Assembly: GCF_008000815.1 (NCBI RefSeq)
Contig: NZ_CP042806.1
Coordinates: forward strand, 1,364,001-1,428,000
Length of the DNA stretch: 64,000 nucleotides
Direction: 5' to 3'
From: Terriglobus albidus
GTDB taxonomy: Bacteria > Acidobacteriota > Terriglobia > Terriglobales > Acidobacteriaceae
The position numbers were made by a program, and so were the translations under genes. Shown here in pieces: positions 44,651 through 53,524 of this stretch. Below the pieces are notes generated by a model, which was not told the DNA's origin, did not search any database, and worked only from the letters and a program-made list of their open reading frames with translations. Position 1 is the stretch's first letter; the number at the start of each line of letters is the position of its first letter.

Positions 44651-45541
44651 ATGATGAATACGGTCAAGTTGATTGAGTGTCCACGCGACGCCTGGCAAGG
44701 GCTCTCCAGGATTATTCCTGCCGAGGTCAAAGCCGATTACCTTCGCATGCTGATCGCTGCCGGATTTCGCCATATCGATGCAGCCAGCTTTGTCTCTCCG
44801 AAAGCCGTTCCACAGATGGCTGACTCTGAGAAGGTGCTTGCCTTCGTTGATCCGCCAGGGGATGTTGAGATCATCGGGATAGTGGTCAACGCAAAAGGAG
44901 CGGAGCGGGCAGTTAAGACGGAAGTGGTAACGACGCTCGGTTTCCCCTACTCCATTTCGCCGGAGTTTTTACATAGAAACCAAAATCAGACTGCGGAGCA
45001 GGCGTTGGATGAACTTGAGGCTGTAGGCGAGATGGCTTATAAAGCAGGCTTGAATGTAGCGGCGTATGTATCGATGGGTTTTGGCAATCCATACGGCGAC
45101 CCGTGGAGCATCAACGAAGTTACCGCCGCTTGTGAACTGCTCGTTGAGAGCGGTGTCAGGCAGATCTCCATCGCCGATACGGTCGGCCTGGCTACCGCGG
45201 AACAGATCGGCGAAGTCTTTTCGGCAGCACGTGAGTCAGTGGACAGCGAAATTGAAGTCGGACTCCACCTGCATTCGAAGCCAGGAGATGCGGCACCAAA
45301 GGTTCGCGCGGCTTATCTCGCGGGCTGCCGCCGCTTCGACACCGCCATTGCCGGGCTCGGCGGATGTCCCTTTGCACAGGATGACCTGGTCGGAAATATG
45401 CCAACCGAGGCGGTTATGGCTGAGCTTGCCGGCATGGGAGTCCCCCCGCCGGAGATTTCTCCGCTAGAGACATTGATCGCGCTGAATCGAGAGTTTTCCA
45501 GGCGCTATGGGCAAGTGGAAACACAGAGGACGGCTCCGTGA
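44651..45541 (+). CDS. Hydroxymethylglutaryl-CoA lyase-like enzyme
   Basis: A 296-residue DRE-TIM-type lyase expected to split HMG-CoA to acetyl-CoA and acetoacetate. The N-terminal catalytic Arg12-Asp13 are in IECPRDAWQG, a variant of the usual PRDGLQ seen, as I recall, in Bacteroidota-type lyases. The metal-binding HxH is in GLHLHSKPGD and the active-site Cys loop is GLGGCPFAQDDLVGN. Two ATGs open the frame (44651, 44654). The stop overlaps the GTG start of the next gene. It supplies acetoacetate to the scoAB operon. Confidence 0.88.
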   Translation: MMNTVKLIECPRDAWQGLSRIIPAEVKADYLRMLIAAGFRHIDAASFVSPKAVPQMADSEKVLAFVDPPGDVEIIGIVVNAKGAERAVKTEVVTTLGFPYSISPEFLHRNQNQTAEQALDELEAVGEMAYKAGLNVAAYVSMGFGNPYGDPWSINEVTAACELLVESGVRQISIADTVGLATAEQIGEVFSAARESVDSEIEVGLHLHSKPGDAAPKVRAAYLAGCRRFDTAIAGLGGCPFAQDDLVGNMPTEAVMAELAGMGVPPPEISPLETLIALNREFSRRYGQVETQRTAP

Positions 45542-46311
45542 ATACGCTGCTGACAGATCTGGAAGAAGGCATTCTGACGATCACACTGAACCGTCCGGAG
45601 CGGCGCAATGCATTGACTCCTGAGATGCAGGAGGAGCTGATCGCAGCATTTGAAGCTGCGAAAACAGGTGCCGTGAAGGTGGTTATCTTGACCGGTGCCG
45701 GTGCGGCTTTCTGTTCCGGGCTGGATCTGGCTGTGCTGGAGTCAATGTTCGAGCAAACAGTCGAAGAGCAGAAGGCGGATGCGCAGCGTACCGCGCAGCT
45801 CTTTCGTACGCTGTATGCCCTTCCGATACCAGCTATTGCGGCGGTGAATGGTCACGCCATCGCCGGCGGGACAGGGTTGGCGACTCTCTGCGACTTCACC
45901 TTTGCCGTCCCAGGGGCAAAGTTCGGATACACGGAAGTGAAGATCGGTTTCATCCCGGCGCTGGTCTCCGTCTTTCTCGGTCTGCAACTCGGCGATAAAC
46001 AGGCAAGAAACCTTTTGCTGACGGGGCAGCTTTTTGACGCTCAGCAAGCGCACGAACTGGGGCTGGTAAACGAGATTGTCGCGAGCGAGATGTTGTTGGA
46101 GCGGGTGCACCTCTTCGCGCAGGAGCTCCTCCAGAACAGCCCATCTGCAATGCGGAAGACAAAAGAGCTGCTGATCGCTCAGACCGCTTCGGAACTGGAC
46201 GCGAGAATTGAACGGGCCGTGGCTGCCAGTCTCCACACCAGGCAACACCCTGACTTCCAGGAGGGCGTAACCGCATTCCTGAGCAAACGAAAGCCCCGCT
46301 GGCAAGACTAG
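45538..46311 (+). CDS. Enoyl-CoA hydratase/isomerase family protein
   Basis: A 257-residue crotonase-fold enzyme starting with GTG, overlapping the previous stop as GTGA. The oxyanion-hole segments are GAAFCSGLDLAVL and AVNGHAIAGGTGLATLCDF; the catalytic Glu region is GYTEVKIGFIPALVS. One of the two usual catalytic Glu positions is clear. By context it is the best candidate for methylglutaconyl-CoA hydratase, which feeds the lyase encoded just upstream. Substrate is inferred from position. Confidence 0.88.
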   Translation: MNTLLTDLEEGILTITLNRPERRNALTPEMQEELIAAFEAAKTGAVKVVILTGAGAAFCSGLDLAVLESMFEQTVEEQKADAQRTAQLFRTLYALPIPAIAAVNGHAIAGGTGLATLCDFTFAVPGAKFGYTEVKIGFIPALVSVFLGLQLGDKQARNLLLTGQLFDAQQAHELGLVNEIVASEMLLERVHLFAQELLQNSPSAMRKTKELLIAQTASELDARIERAVAASLHTRQHPDFQEGVTAFLSKRKPRWQD

Positions 46312-46324
46312 GCAAATAGGGGTT

Positions 46325-46345
46325 CCGCCGAACTTAGTTCGGTGG
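46325..46345. other. Hairpin between enoyl-CoA hydratase and hppD genes
   Basis: CCGCCGAAC TTA GTTCGGTGG forms a nine-pair stem (one G-T pair) 14 bases after the hydratase stop and 195 bases before hppD. There is no T tract, so it may be a weak terminator or an operator separating the leucine-type and tyrosine-type halves of the operon. Confidence 0.45.
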
Positions 46346-46539
46346 GGTGGTAAGGCGATGGGTGGGACGCGGTAGTGGGACTTTGGCATCATCGCAAATG
46401 CTTGAAAATAAAGCAGAAGAGACCCGTTGCATTAAATTCTGACGGTTTCTCTCGAATCGGTATTCCAAAAGCACAAGAGGAAGCCTATGCTGTTCCGTTG
46501 CCGGAAGGCGACGCTGCCTTGCGGCAGAGACGGAGCTCT

Positions 46540-47685
46540 ATGTCAGCTACGAAGAGCATTCTTTCCCAACCGGCCGAGGCGGCTCCCCCAACGAACGTTG
46601 ATTTTCTTCCACTCAAGGGAATCGATCACCTGGAGTTCTATGTCGGCAATGCCCGGCAGGCTTCGTATTTTTACCGGACAGCTTTTGGCATGTCTCTGGT
46701 GGCCTATGCTGGCCCTGAGACCGGGCAACGAGATCGAGCCTCGTATGTTGTTCAGCAGGGCAAGATTCGCTTTGTGCTGACGACGGTCCTTCGTCCAGTT
46801 CATGCGATTGCGGAACATGTGCAGCACCACGGAGATGGAGTCCGTTGCGTGGCGCTATGGGTGGATGATGCTCGCCAGTCGTGGCATGAGACAGTCAACC
46901 GCGGCGCTGTCAGCGTTGCCGAACCCTATGTCGTATCGGACGATCACGGTCAGGCCGTACTGGCAAGCATTCGCGCCTACGGCGATACCATCCATACCTT
47001 TGTTCAGCGTGGAGACTATCAGGGGCCGTTTCTTCCTGGTTTTCGTGCCATAGAGGAAGACCCCGTCGCTCGCCCTGTGGGCCTGTTGCACATTGATCAC
47101 GTTGTGGGCAACGTCGGCTGGCATGAAATGAATACCTGGGTTGATTTTTACGCCAAGGTGATGGGATTCAGTCTCTATCAAAGCTTTGATGACAAAGATA
47201 TTTCGACCGAATACTCCGCGCTCATGTCCAAGGTGATGTCCAACGGCAACGGGTATGTGAAGTTTCCTATCAACGAGCCGGCGGAGGGCAAACGCAAGTC
47301 CCAGATCGAAGAGTACCTGGACTTCTACGGCGGCCCTGGGGTACAGCATATTGCTTTGGCGACCAAGGACATCCTGCATACGGTCAACAAACTCCATGAG
47401 CAGGGCGTGGAGTTTCTGCGCGTTCCGCATACGTATTATTCCGAGCTACAGCAGCGCGTCGGCCGGATTGATGAGCCTGTTGATGAACTCGAACGGCTCG
47501 GCATCCTGGTGGATCGCGACGATGAAGGTTACATGCTGCAGATCTTTACCCGTCCTGTGGAAGATCGCCCCACTCTGTTCTTTGAGATCATTCAGCGCAA
47601 AGGAAGCCGTAGCTTCGGAAAAGGTAATTTCAAAGCCCTCTTTGAGGCCATCGAAAGGGAACAGCAGGCTCGCGGCAATCTGTAA
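46540..47685 (+). CDS. hppD: 4-hydroxyphenylpyruvate dioxygenase
   Basis: A 381-residue non-haem iron enzyme converting 4-hydroxyphenylpyruvate to homogentisate. Two vicinal-oxygen-chelate halves are visible: GIDHLEFYVGNARQASYFY in the first and LLHIDHVVGNVGWHEMNTWV in the second. The iron ligands are the His in HIDHVVGNV, the His in GVQHIALATKD, and the Glu in LFFEIIQRKG. The start at 46540 follows CGGAG; the frame is open upstream without family similarity. The 13-base gap to phhA puts both in one transcript. Confidence 0.95.
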   Translation: MSATKSILSQPAEAAPPTNVDFLPLKGIDHLEFYVGNARQASYFYRTAFGMSLVAYAGPETGQRDRASYVVQQGKIRFVLTTVLRPVHAIAEHVQHHGDGVRCVALWVDDARQSWHETVNRGAVSVAEPYVVSDDHGQAVLASIRAYGDTIHTFVQRGDYQGPFLPGFRAIEEDPVARPVGLLHIDHVVGNVGWHEMNTWVDFYAKVMGFSLYQSFDDKDISTEYSALMSKVMSNGNGYVKFPINEPAEGKRKSQIEEYLDFYGGPGVQHIALATKDILHTVNKLHEQGVEFLRVPHTYYSELQQRVGRIDEPVDELERLGILVDRDDEGYMLQIFTRPVEDRPTLFFEIIQRKGSRSFGKGNFKALFEAIEREQQARGNL

Positions 47686-47698
47686 GAGGAGAACGACC

Positions 47699-48451
47699 AT
47701 GACAACTGCAACACTTTCCGCGGCGGCGCCTTACCTCATCAACCAGGACTACTCGTCCTATACCGAGGAGCAGCACAGCATCTGGGCCGAGCTTGTCGGA
47801 CGTGTTCTTCCCGAACTTGAGAAACACGCGGCACAGGAGTATCTCGACGGCTTCCAGATCATCGGTCTAAAACGCGACCGGCTACCCAATCTTGCAGAGG
47901 TGAACGCACGATTGGGACCAAGAACCGGATGGAACTCCACCGCGGTAAGTGGTTTTCTGCCTTCGCAGGCATTCTTTGAGATGCTGGCTGCGCGCAAATT
48001 CCCAACGACGGTTTGGCTGCGCAGCCGGGAATCGATGGAATATACGCCTGAGCCGGATATCTTTCACGATGTCGTCGGTCATGTGCCGATGCATGCGCAT
48101 CCGGTTTTTGCAGACTTCCTGGAGCACTATGGCCGTGTCTGTGTTGCTACTCCGGAGGAGCCAATTCGTGAAAAGCTTTCTCGCCTCTTCTGGTATACGG
48201 TCGAGTTCGGATTGATTCGCCAGCAAGGGGAGATCAAAGTGTATGGCAGCGGCCTCATCAGCTCGCATGGAGAATGTCTGAATGTCATGGGCGGCCACTG
48301 CGCCATCAAGGAATTCTCGCTGGCTGAAGTGGTAAATACGCCGGTCAAGATCGACGAGCTTCATAAGTTGCTCTTCGTCGTAAACAGCTTCGATCAGCTC
48401 TACGAAATTATGCACGAGGCAGAGCGGCTCGCCACGAGCGGTCGCCTGTAG
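47699..48451 (+). CDS. phhA: Phenylalanine 4-monooxygenase
   Basis: A 250-residue bacterial phenylalanine hydroxylase, pterin-dependent, converting Phe to Tyr. The iron ligands His123 and His128 are in IFHDVVGHVPMHAHP and Glu169 in FWYTVEFGLI. Length fits single-domain bacterial enzymes (about 260), with no ACT regulatory domain. AGGAG precedes the ATG at 47699. It links Phe to the homogentisate genes around it; the needed tyrosine aminotransferase is not in the cluster. Confidence 0.95.
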   Translation: MTTATLSAAAPYLINQDYSSYTEEQHSIWAELVGRVLPELEKHAAQEYLDGFQIIGLKRDRLPNLAEVNARLGPRTGWNSTAVSGFLPSQAFFEMLAARKFPTTVWLRSRESMEYTPEPDIFHDVVGHVPMHAHPVFADFLEHYGRVCVATPEEPIREKLSRLFWYTVEFGLIRQQGEIKVYGSGLISSHGECLNVMGGHCAIKEFSLAEVVNTPVKIDELHKLLFVVNSFDQLYEIMHEAERLATSGRL

Positions 48452-48463
48452 AGAGGGTTATCC

Positions 48464-49816
48464 ATGACGGTTGGCGTCCTGTATCAGTCCGGCTTCGGCA
48501 ATGAATTTGTGTCGGAGGCTGTCCCCGGAGCGTTGCCTCTTGGCCAGAATGCTCCGCAGAAACATCCTTTAGGTCTCTATACTGAGCAGCTCAGCGGAAC
48601 GCCTTTTACCGCGCCGCGATCTCAGAATCGCCGTACTTGGACCTATCGCATACGTCCATCGGTGACTCACCAGCCATACGAAGAGATTCCCTCACGCCTT
48701 ATCCGGAGTGGCCCGTTTACTGAGATCCCGACCCCACCCAATCAGTTGCGGTGGGACCCGTTGCCAATCCCCGAGGAGCCCACAGATTTTGTGGACGGCA
48801 TCGTTACGTTAGGCGGGAATGGCGATCCTGCCATGCAGACCGGAGTCGCGATTCATCTCTATGCCGCGAACCGATCCATGAACGATAGATTCTTCTACAG
48901 TGCCGATGGAGAGTCCCTCGTCGTTCCCCAGCTAGGCACACTGCGTCTCCACACCGAATTGGGCATTTTAGAAACGGCGCCTGGTGAGATCTGCGTGATC
49001 CCTCGCGGAATCAAATTCCGTGTTGAATTGATCGATGGGCAGGCACGAGGGTATCTCTGTGAGAACTACGGCCAGACCTTTCGTCTGCCGGACCTGGGGC
49101 CCATCGGAGCGAATGGATTAGCAAACGCGCGAGATTTCCAGGCGCCGACAGCGGCCTTTGAAAACCTCGATGGAGAATTTCATATCACAGCGAAATTCCT
49201 CGGCCGGCTCTGGACCGCACAGATCGACCACTCGCCCTTAGATGTCGTTGCCTGGCACGGTAACTATGCGCCGTACAAATATGATCTTGCGCGCTTCAAT
49301 TGCATCAACACGGTTTCGTTTGACCATCCCGATCCTTCGATCTATACCGTCTTGAGTTCTCCGTCAGCGATACCTGGTACCGCAAACTGTGACTTCGCGA
49401 TCTTCCCCCCGCGCTGGCTTGTGGCTGAACACAGCTTCCGGCCTCCCTGGTTCCATCGAAACTTTATGAATGAATTTATGGGGTTGATCGTGGGGGCCTA
49501 TGACGCGAAGGCCGAGGGCTTTCTTCCGGGAGGAGCCAGCTTACACAACTGCATGGCCGGTCATGGACCTGATGCCGAAACCTTCGAACGGGCTAGTTCC
49601 GCTGAACTGAAACCACAGTATCTCGACAACACTCTGGCCTTTATGTTCGAGACGCAACTGGTCGTGCGGCCTACTGAGTTCGCAATGCATACTCGCATCC
49701 TTCAGCATGAATATTTCGAATGCTGGCAGGGGCTCAGAAAGCATTTTCAGGCTGAAGTCTCGCCGAATGGAAGGCCTAAGCCCTCCGGCGAGAAGCTGAA
49801 ATTCACGACCCGATGA
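48464..49816 (+). CDS. hmgA: Homogentisate 1,2-dioxygenase
   Basis: A 450-residue iron dioxygenase that opens homogentisate to maleylacetoacetate. The N-terminus [19 protein letters not shown] is diagnostic. Catalytic and ligand residues are in [30 protein letters not shown] (His, Glu) and [14 protein letters not shown] (His). Length is typical. It starts 12 bases after phhA and its stop overlaps the next gene as ATGA. Confidence 0.96.
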   Translation: MTVGVLYQSGFGNEFVSEAVPGALPLGQNAPQKHPLGLYTEQLSGTPFTAPRSQNRRTWTYRIRPSVTHQPYEEIPSRLIRSGPFTEIPTPPNQLRWDPLPIPEEPTDFVDGIVTLGGNGDPAMQTGVAIHLYAANRSMNDRFFYSADGESLVVPQLGTLRLHTELGILETAPGEICVIPRGIKFRVELIDGQARGYLCENYGQTFRLPDLGPIGANGLANARDFQAPTAAFENLDGEFHITAKFLGRLWTAQIDHSPLDVVAWHGNYAPYKYDLARFNCINTVSFDHPDPSIYTVLSSPSAIPGTANCDFAIFPPRWLVAEHSFRPPWFHRNFMNEFMGLIVGAYDAKAEGFLPGGASLHNCMAGHGPDAETFERASSAELKPQYLDNTLAFMFETQLVVRPTEFAMHTRILQHEYFECWQGLRKHFQAEVSPNGRPKPSGEKLKFTTR

Positions 49817-50667
49817 CCGCGACCGATAGCCTCCTCTCGGGCCTGATCGATTACGCAGGCCTGTATCCACCTGCCGGTCTCGACATGAAGTCGGCTGTCA
49901 GCAGCTACCTTGCCTACAAACGCAATCGACATTCGGAGTTATTGGGCCGTTTTATTGTTGATAGGAAGCGCCTCTCCGAGCTTCGCGAAGTTGCGGGTGA
50001 TGCCATTGCCGATATGCCTTTGAGTGTCATTGCATCTTCTGTCGCGGAGGTGAGCAACATCGCACAACTCCACAAGGGTGGGTTTCGCGTCGAATCTATT
50101 GAAGTGAAGCCTGACGGGCTGGATGAAATAGGCCTCAAGACCGCATGGAGGCCGCCAGAGAGTACCGTTTACTTCGAGGTACCGATGATGCCTCTCGACG
50201 TAGAGGTGCTGACGTCCATACGTATGGTGGGTGCCCGCGTCAAAATACGGACGGGTGGCATAACTGCCGCGGCATTTCCTTCCTCGGAGGCAATCGCCGC
50301 AATGTTGACTGCAATGGCCGGCAGGGACCTGGAATTCAAGGCTACAGCGGGCCTTCATCACCCAATCCGTGGATGCCACCCATTTACCTATGAACCCGAT
50401 AGCGAAACGGGAATCATGCATGGTTTTCTTAACCTGTTTCTCGCGGCTACAGATATTTACTTCGGAGGAACGGAAGACAGAGCACAACAAATACTTGATG
50501 AGCAAGACCCGGAAGCTTTCCGCGTGACTGCGGATACGATTGGATGGCGGTCGTTTCAGTGGAGCGCGGAGAAACTCCGCACCGTTCGAGGAGAGTTTGC
50601 CATAAGCTTTGGTTCCTGCTCCTTCGTGGAACCAATTCAGGACCTGGAGAGATTGGGATGGCTATAG
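49813..50667 (+). CDS. Uncharacterised protein between hmgA and fahA
   Basis: A 284-residue soluble protein with no signal peptide or membrane helix. I do not recognise a named family. Conserved-looking blocks are [19 protein letters not shown] at the start, [37 protein letters not shown], then [15 protein letters not shown] and [11 protein letters not shown]. Alternating short beta strands and helices and the basic, Gly-rich strand ends ([14 protein letters not shown]) suggest a TIM-barrel-like enzyme. It overlaps hmgA by four bases and fahA by ten, so it is made with them in fixed ratio. The pathway step between those enzymes, maleylacetoacetate isomerisation, has no other gene here; assigning it to this protein is a hypothesis. 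Confidence 0.85.
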   Translation: MTATDSLLSGLIDYAGLYPPAGLDMKSAVSSYLAYKRNRHSELLGRFIVDRKRLSELREVAGDAIADMPLSVIASSVAEVSNIAQLHKGGFRVESIEVKPDGLDEIGLKTAWRPPESTVYFEVPMMPLDVEVLTSIRMVGARVKIRTGGITAAAFPSSEAIAAMLTAMAGRDLEFKATAGLHHPIRGCHPFTYEPDSETGIMHGFLNLFLAATDIYFGGTEDRAQQILDEQDPEAFRVTADTIGWRSFQWSAEKLRTVRGEFAISFGSCSFVEPIQDLERLGWL

Positions 50668-51944
50668 CAAGCAGGAGCTGGATATCGTCGGCCAATGATC
50701 CTGAGTCGGATTTCCCCATCCAGAACTTGCCCTACGGTGTGTTTCTTTATCGCGAGACGGCTCACATCGGTGTTGCTATTGGAGATCAGATCCTTGATCT
50801 TTATGCCTGCGCCGATCAAGGTTTCCTTTCCATTCTCTCAAAGGAAGTAGCCGCTGCTTGTAAGGCTCGTACCTTGAATCCATTGATGTCTCTCGGGCCG
50901 GAGGCTTGGTCTGCTTTGAGGCGACAACTCATGACACTGCTCGATGAGGGTTATGAGAAGAAGAGCGATGTCGAACCGCTACTCCTTTCGAGGAAGGATG
51001 CGGTCATGAGACCGCCGGCGGATATCGGAGACTATACGGATTTCTATGCATCGATTTATCACGCAACCCGCGTCGGACGTCTCTTCCGTCCGGACAATCC
51101 ATTACTGCCGAACTACAAGTATGTTCCCATCGGCTATCACGGCCGCGTATCTTCCATCGTGATCAGCGGTGCGGATATTCGCCGTCCGTGTGGGCAGATA
51201 AAGCCTCCTGCGGCCGAAGCCCCGGTCTTTGGACCGTCGAAGTCCCTCGATTACGAACTGGAAGTCGGCATCCTGGTGGGTACCGGGAATCCACTGGGGC
51301 ACAGTATCCCGATCGATAAGGCCGAAGAGCACATCTTTGGTTTATGCCTTGTCAACGATTGGTCGGCGCGCGATATACAGTCCTGGGAGTATCAGCCCCT
51401 AGGCCCATTTCTCGCCAAGAACTTTGCGACGACGATCTCTCCCTGGATTGTGCCTCTCGAAGCTCTCTCCCCATATCGCGTTCCTTCCTTCGAGCGTCCG
51501 GCAAATGATCCAGCTCCGCTACCCTATCTCGCTTCATCCTCTCGCGACAGAGACGGCATCGATCTGACGCTGGAGGTCTATCTCCAATCCGAAGCAATGC
51601 GGCAGCAACAGATGCAGGCCATGATGCTCAGTCGCGGTAACCTGCGTGACCTTTACTGGACCATCGGTCAACTCGTGACGCATCACACCTGCAACGGCTG
51701 CAACCTACGTCCGGGTGATCTGCTTGCCACAGGAACGATCTCCGGGCCGGAGGCAGGTTCCGAAGGATGTCTCCTGGAAAAGCGACATAATCCCGAACCC
51801 CTGCGCTTGCCTACCGGAGAAATTCGAACCTTCCTTGAGGATGGCGATGAGATTACCTTCCGTGCCTATACCCAGAAATCAGGGCTGCCAAGAATTGGCT
51901 TTGGTGATTGCACAGGCAGGGTAGTCGCTCTTGAAGCTTGTTAG
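50658..51944 (+). CDS. fahA: Fumarylacetoacetase
   Basis: A 428-residue enzyme that hydrolyses fumarylacetoacetate to fumarate and acetoacetate. The N-terminal SH3-like domain is followed by the FAH fold: DYTDFYASIYHATRVGRLFRP, PIGYHGRVSSIVISG, LDYELEVGILVGTGNPLG (metal-binding acidic residues), LVNDWSARDIQSWEYQPLGP and LATGTISGPEAGSEGCLLE. The start at 50658 is chosen by GGAGAGATTGGG before the ATG and by family length (about 420); a longer frame from 50544 lies inside the previous gene. Last gene of the operon; acetoacetate passes to ScoAB. Confidence 0.95.
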   Translation: MAIASRSWISSANDPESDFPIQNLPYGVFLYRETAHIGVAIGDQILDLYACADQGFLSILSKEVAAACKARTLNPLMSLGPEAWSALRRQLMTLLDEGYEKKSDVEPLLLSRKDAVMRPPADIGDYTDFYASIYHATRVGRLFRPDNPLLPNYKYVPIGYHGRVSSIVISGADIRRPCGQIKPPAAEAPVFGPSKSLDYELEVGILVGTGNPLGHSIPIDKAEEHIFGLCLVNDWSARDIQSWEYQPLGPFLAKNFATTISPWIVPLEALSPYRVPSFERPANDPAPLPYLASSSRDRDGIDLTLEVYLQSEAMRQQQMQAMMLSRGNLRDLYWTIGQLVTHHTCNGCNLRPGDLLATGTISGPEAGSEGCLLEKRHNPEPLRLPTGEIRTFLEDGDEITFRAYTQKSGLPRIGFGDCTGRVVALEAC

Positions 51945-51977
51945 TACGCCACTGCAATCACCAATCATCAATCGCGG

Positions 51978-52505
51978 TCAGGCTTTCGCCTTTAAGATTC
52001 GTATGACTGCCATGATCGTATTCCAACTACGAGTTGCTGCGGTCGCCCCGAACAGTTCGTCAATCTGGCTGAGGTAACCGATTGTCTTCATGCTACGTCG
52101 ATACTCTCCGAAAACAAATCGTCCCTCGGAGGCCATGATGCGTACGAACCACTCTCCGCTTGCAGGAAGAGCGCATGGAAGAGAGGTCGTGCGGCGGCCC
52201 GACTTCGAGAGGACACTCATGAAGCGGACGATATCGCGGGGCGGTGGAGTGATCTCAAAAGGATTTTCGTCCTCCATGCGTATAAGATCAGCGCCGTCGC
52301 AGAACATTACCTGCGTGTCGAAAGGAAGCATTCGGAGCAACTCAGCGCGAAGTTTGGTCCGAGATCCCGGTTTTCGAACGACGAATGTGCCTGCAGTACC
52401 TACATTCACGACATCATATTGGCGGAGGTTCTCCGCCAATATGCTTGGGCGAAATGTTCTATGGCCGCCGACATTAACGCCCCGAAGAAAGATAACGAGA
52501 GCCAC
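51978..52505 (-). CDS. DUF1697 family protein
   Basis: A 175-residue cytoplasmic protein. The start MALVIFLRGVNVGGHRTFRPS, with NVGTAGTFVVRKPGSRTKLR and MSVLSKSG further on, matches the DUF1697 family, which has no established function. Its 3' end is convergent with fahA, 33 bases apart, with no clear hairpin between them. Confidence 0.85.
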   Translation of the reverse strand: MALVIFLRGVNVGGHRTFRPSILAENLRQYDVVNVGTAGTFVVRKPGSRTKLRAELLRMLPFDTQVMFCDGADLIRMEDENPFEITPPPRDIVRFMSVLSKSGRRTTSLPCALPASGEWFVRIMASEGRFVFGEYRRSMKTIGYLSQIDELFGATAATRSWNTIMAVIRILKAKA

Positions 52506-52558
52506 GGCGGAATTATAGAAAAAGATGGATAGCGACTCGCTGCGATAACGTGGCTGAC

Positions 52559-52771
52559 ATGAGCCATGACGACATATCGAACTCTCCGTTTCTGTGTTTG
52601 GCTCTTTTGCTGATTCCTTTGTCTCTTGCCATGTACGGAACTTTTACTGGGACAGCGGTTCTCAAGTGGGGTAAGGTCCATCGCTCGGAGAGTCCATTCC
52701 GATACTGGTTATGGCTCGCATTTGAATATGCACTTTTTGCGGTTCTCTTCGGCTTATTCATTGTGGGTTAG
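52559..52771 (+). CDS. Small two-helix membrane protein
   Basis: A 70-residue protein with two hydrophobic segments (PFLCLALLLIPLSLAMYGTF and YWLWLAFEYALFAVLFGLFI) joined by a basic loop, KWGKVHRSESPF. The pattern of two helices with a positive loop is typical of small inner-membrane proteins. An in-frame GTG at 52550 is an alternative start; no good ribosome site is seen for either. The reverse strand has an overlapping frame without such features. Function unknown. Confidence 0.6.
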   Translation: MSHDDISNSPFLCLALLLIPLSLAMYGTFTGTAVLKWGKVHRSESPFRYWLWLAFEYALFAVLFGLFIVG

Positions 52772-52827
52772 CCAGGTACATTGATGCCGATGCAAACTAT
52801 GAATGAAACACAAAATGGAGGCTGATC

Positions 52828-53136
52828 ATGATCGCGCGTCATTGGCGGGGATGGACAACAGCTAAAAAGGCAGACGCTTATGAGAGCCATCTAAAAGGAA
52901 AGATTCTTCCTGCGCTCAGCGAAATTCCTGGTTACAAAGGCGGGTATGTCCTTCGTAGAGAGACGACTGACGAAGTCGAATTTGTTGTCATCAACCTGTT
53001 TGACTCTCTCGAAGCTGTCCAGATTTTTGCCGGGCCCGACTATACTGCCGCCAAATTTGAGCCAGAGGCAAGGCAGCTGTTGTCCAGAGTGGAGTCGGTC
53101 GCTCTTCACTATGAGATATGCGCGAGCACGGTCTGA
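52828..53136 (+). CDS. ABM-domain (antibiotic biosynthesis monooxygenase-like) protein
   Basis: A 102-residue protein with the dimeric ferredoxin-like ABM fold: MIARHWRGWTTAKKADAYES, GYKGGYVLRRETTDEVEFV, then LFDSLEAVQIFAG. Related small proteins degrade haem, quinones or act as oxygenases, but many have no known role. A GGAGG site lies eight bases before the ATG. It has no partner gene close by. Confidence 0.8.
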   Translation: MIARHWRGWTTAKKADAYESHLKGKILPALSEIPGYKGGYVLRRETTDEVEFVVINLFDSLEAVQIFAGPDYTAAKFEPEARQLLSRVESVALHYEICASTV

Positions 53137-53524
53137 GGACGCTCGTTTTCCCAAAGCTGTTCAACCTTAGAATGATCGAGCAATTCAAGAACTCGATGGG
53201 CAGCAGGCGTGACCGTTCCGCAGCATAGGCCGGAGGTGGGGATCTCGAGTTCGGGCGGGTGCTGAGTCTGTGTCAGGACAGCAACGGCGCATAGCCCAAA
53301 TGTGAGAGCGATTGTCCTGGGTATTTCTAAGGTACCTACCTAAAGTAACCCGGTCATGAGCCGCTGTCTTCGCGAATCCAGAGACGGAAGGGACGGGTTA
53401 GCTGCGGCGGGAGGTGGGTATTCCACGTGCATGTTGACCAAAGACCTGCCTTCCGCGCAGAATTGTCATCTTCGCGGGCCCGGTAAGATCTGGAAAAGGT
53501 CTACGTGTCTGCAATCGAGACCGT
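53137..53524. other. Spacer before the sensor kinase gene
   Basis: No supported gene in these 388 bases. AGGTACCTACCTAAAGT around 53330-53346 includes the small palindrome GGTACC and a repeated TACCTA, but no regulator can be linked to it. Confidence 0.35.
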
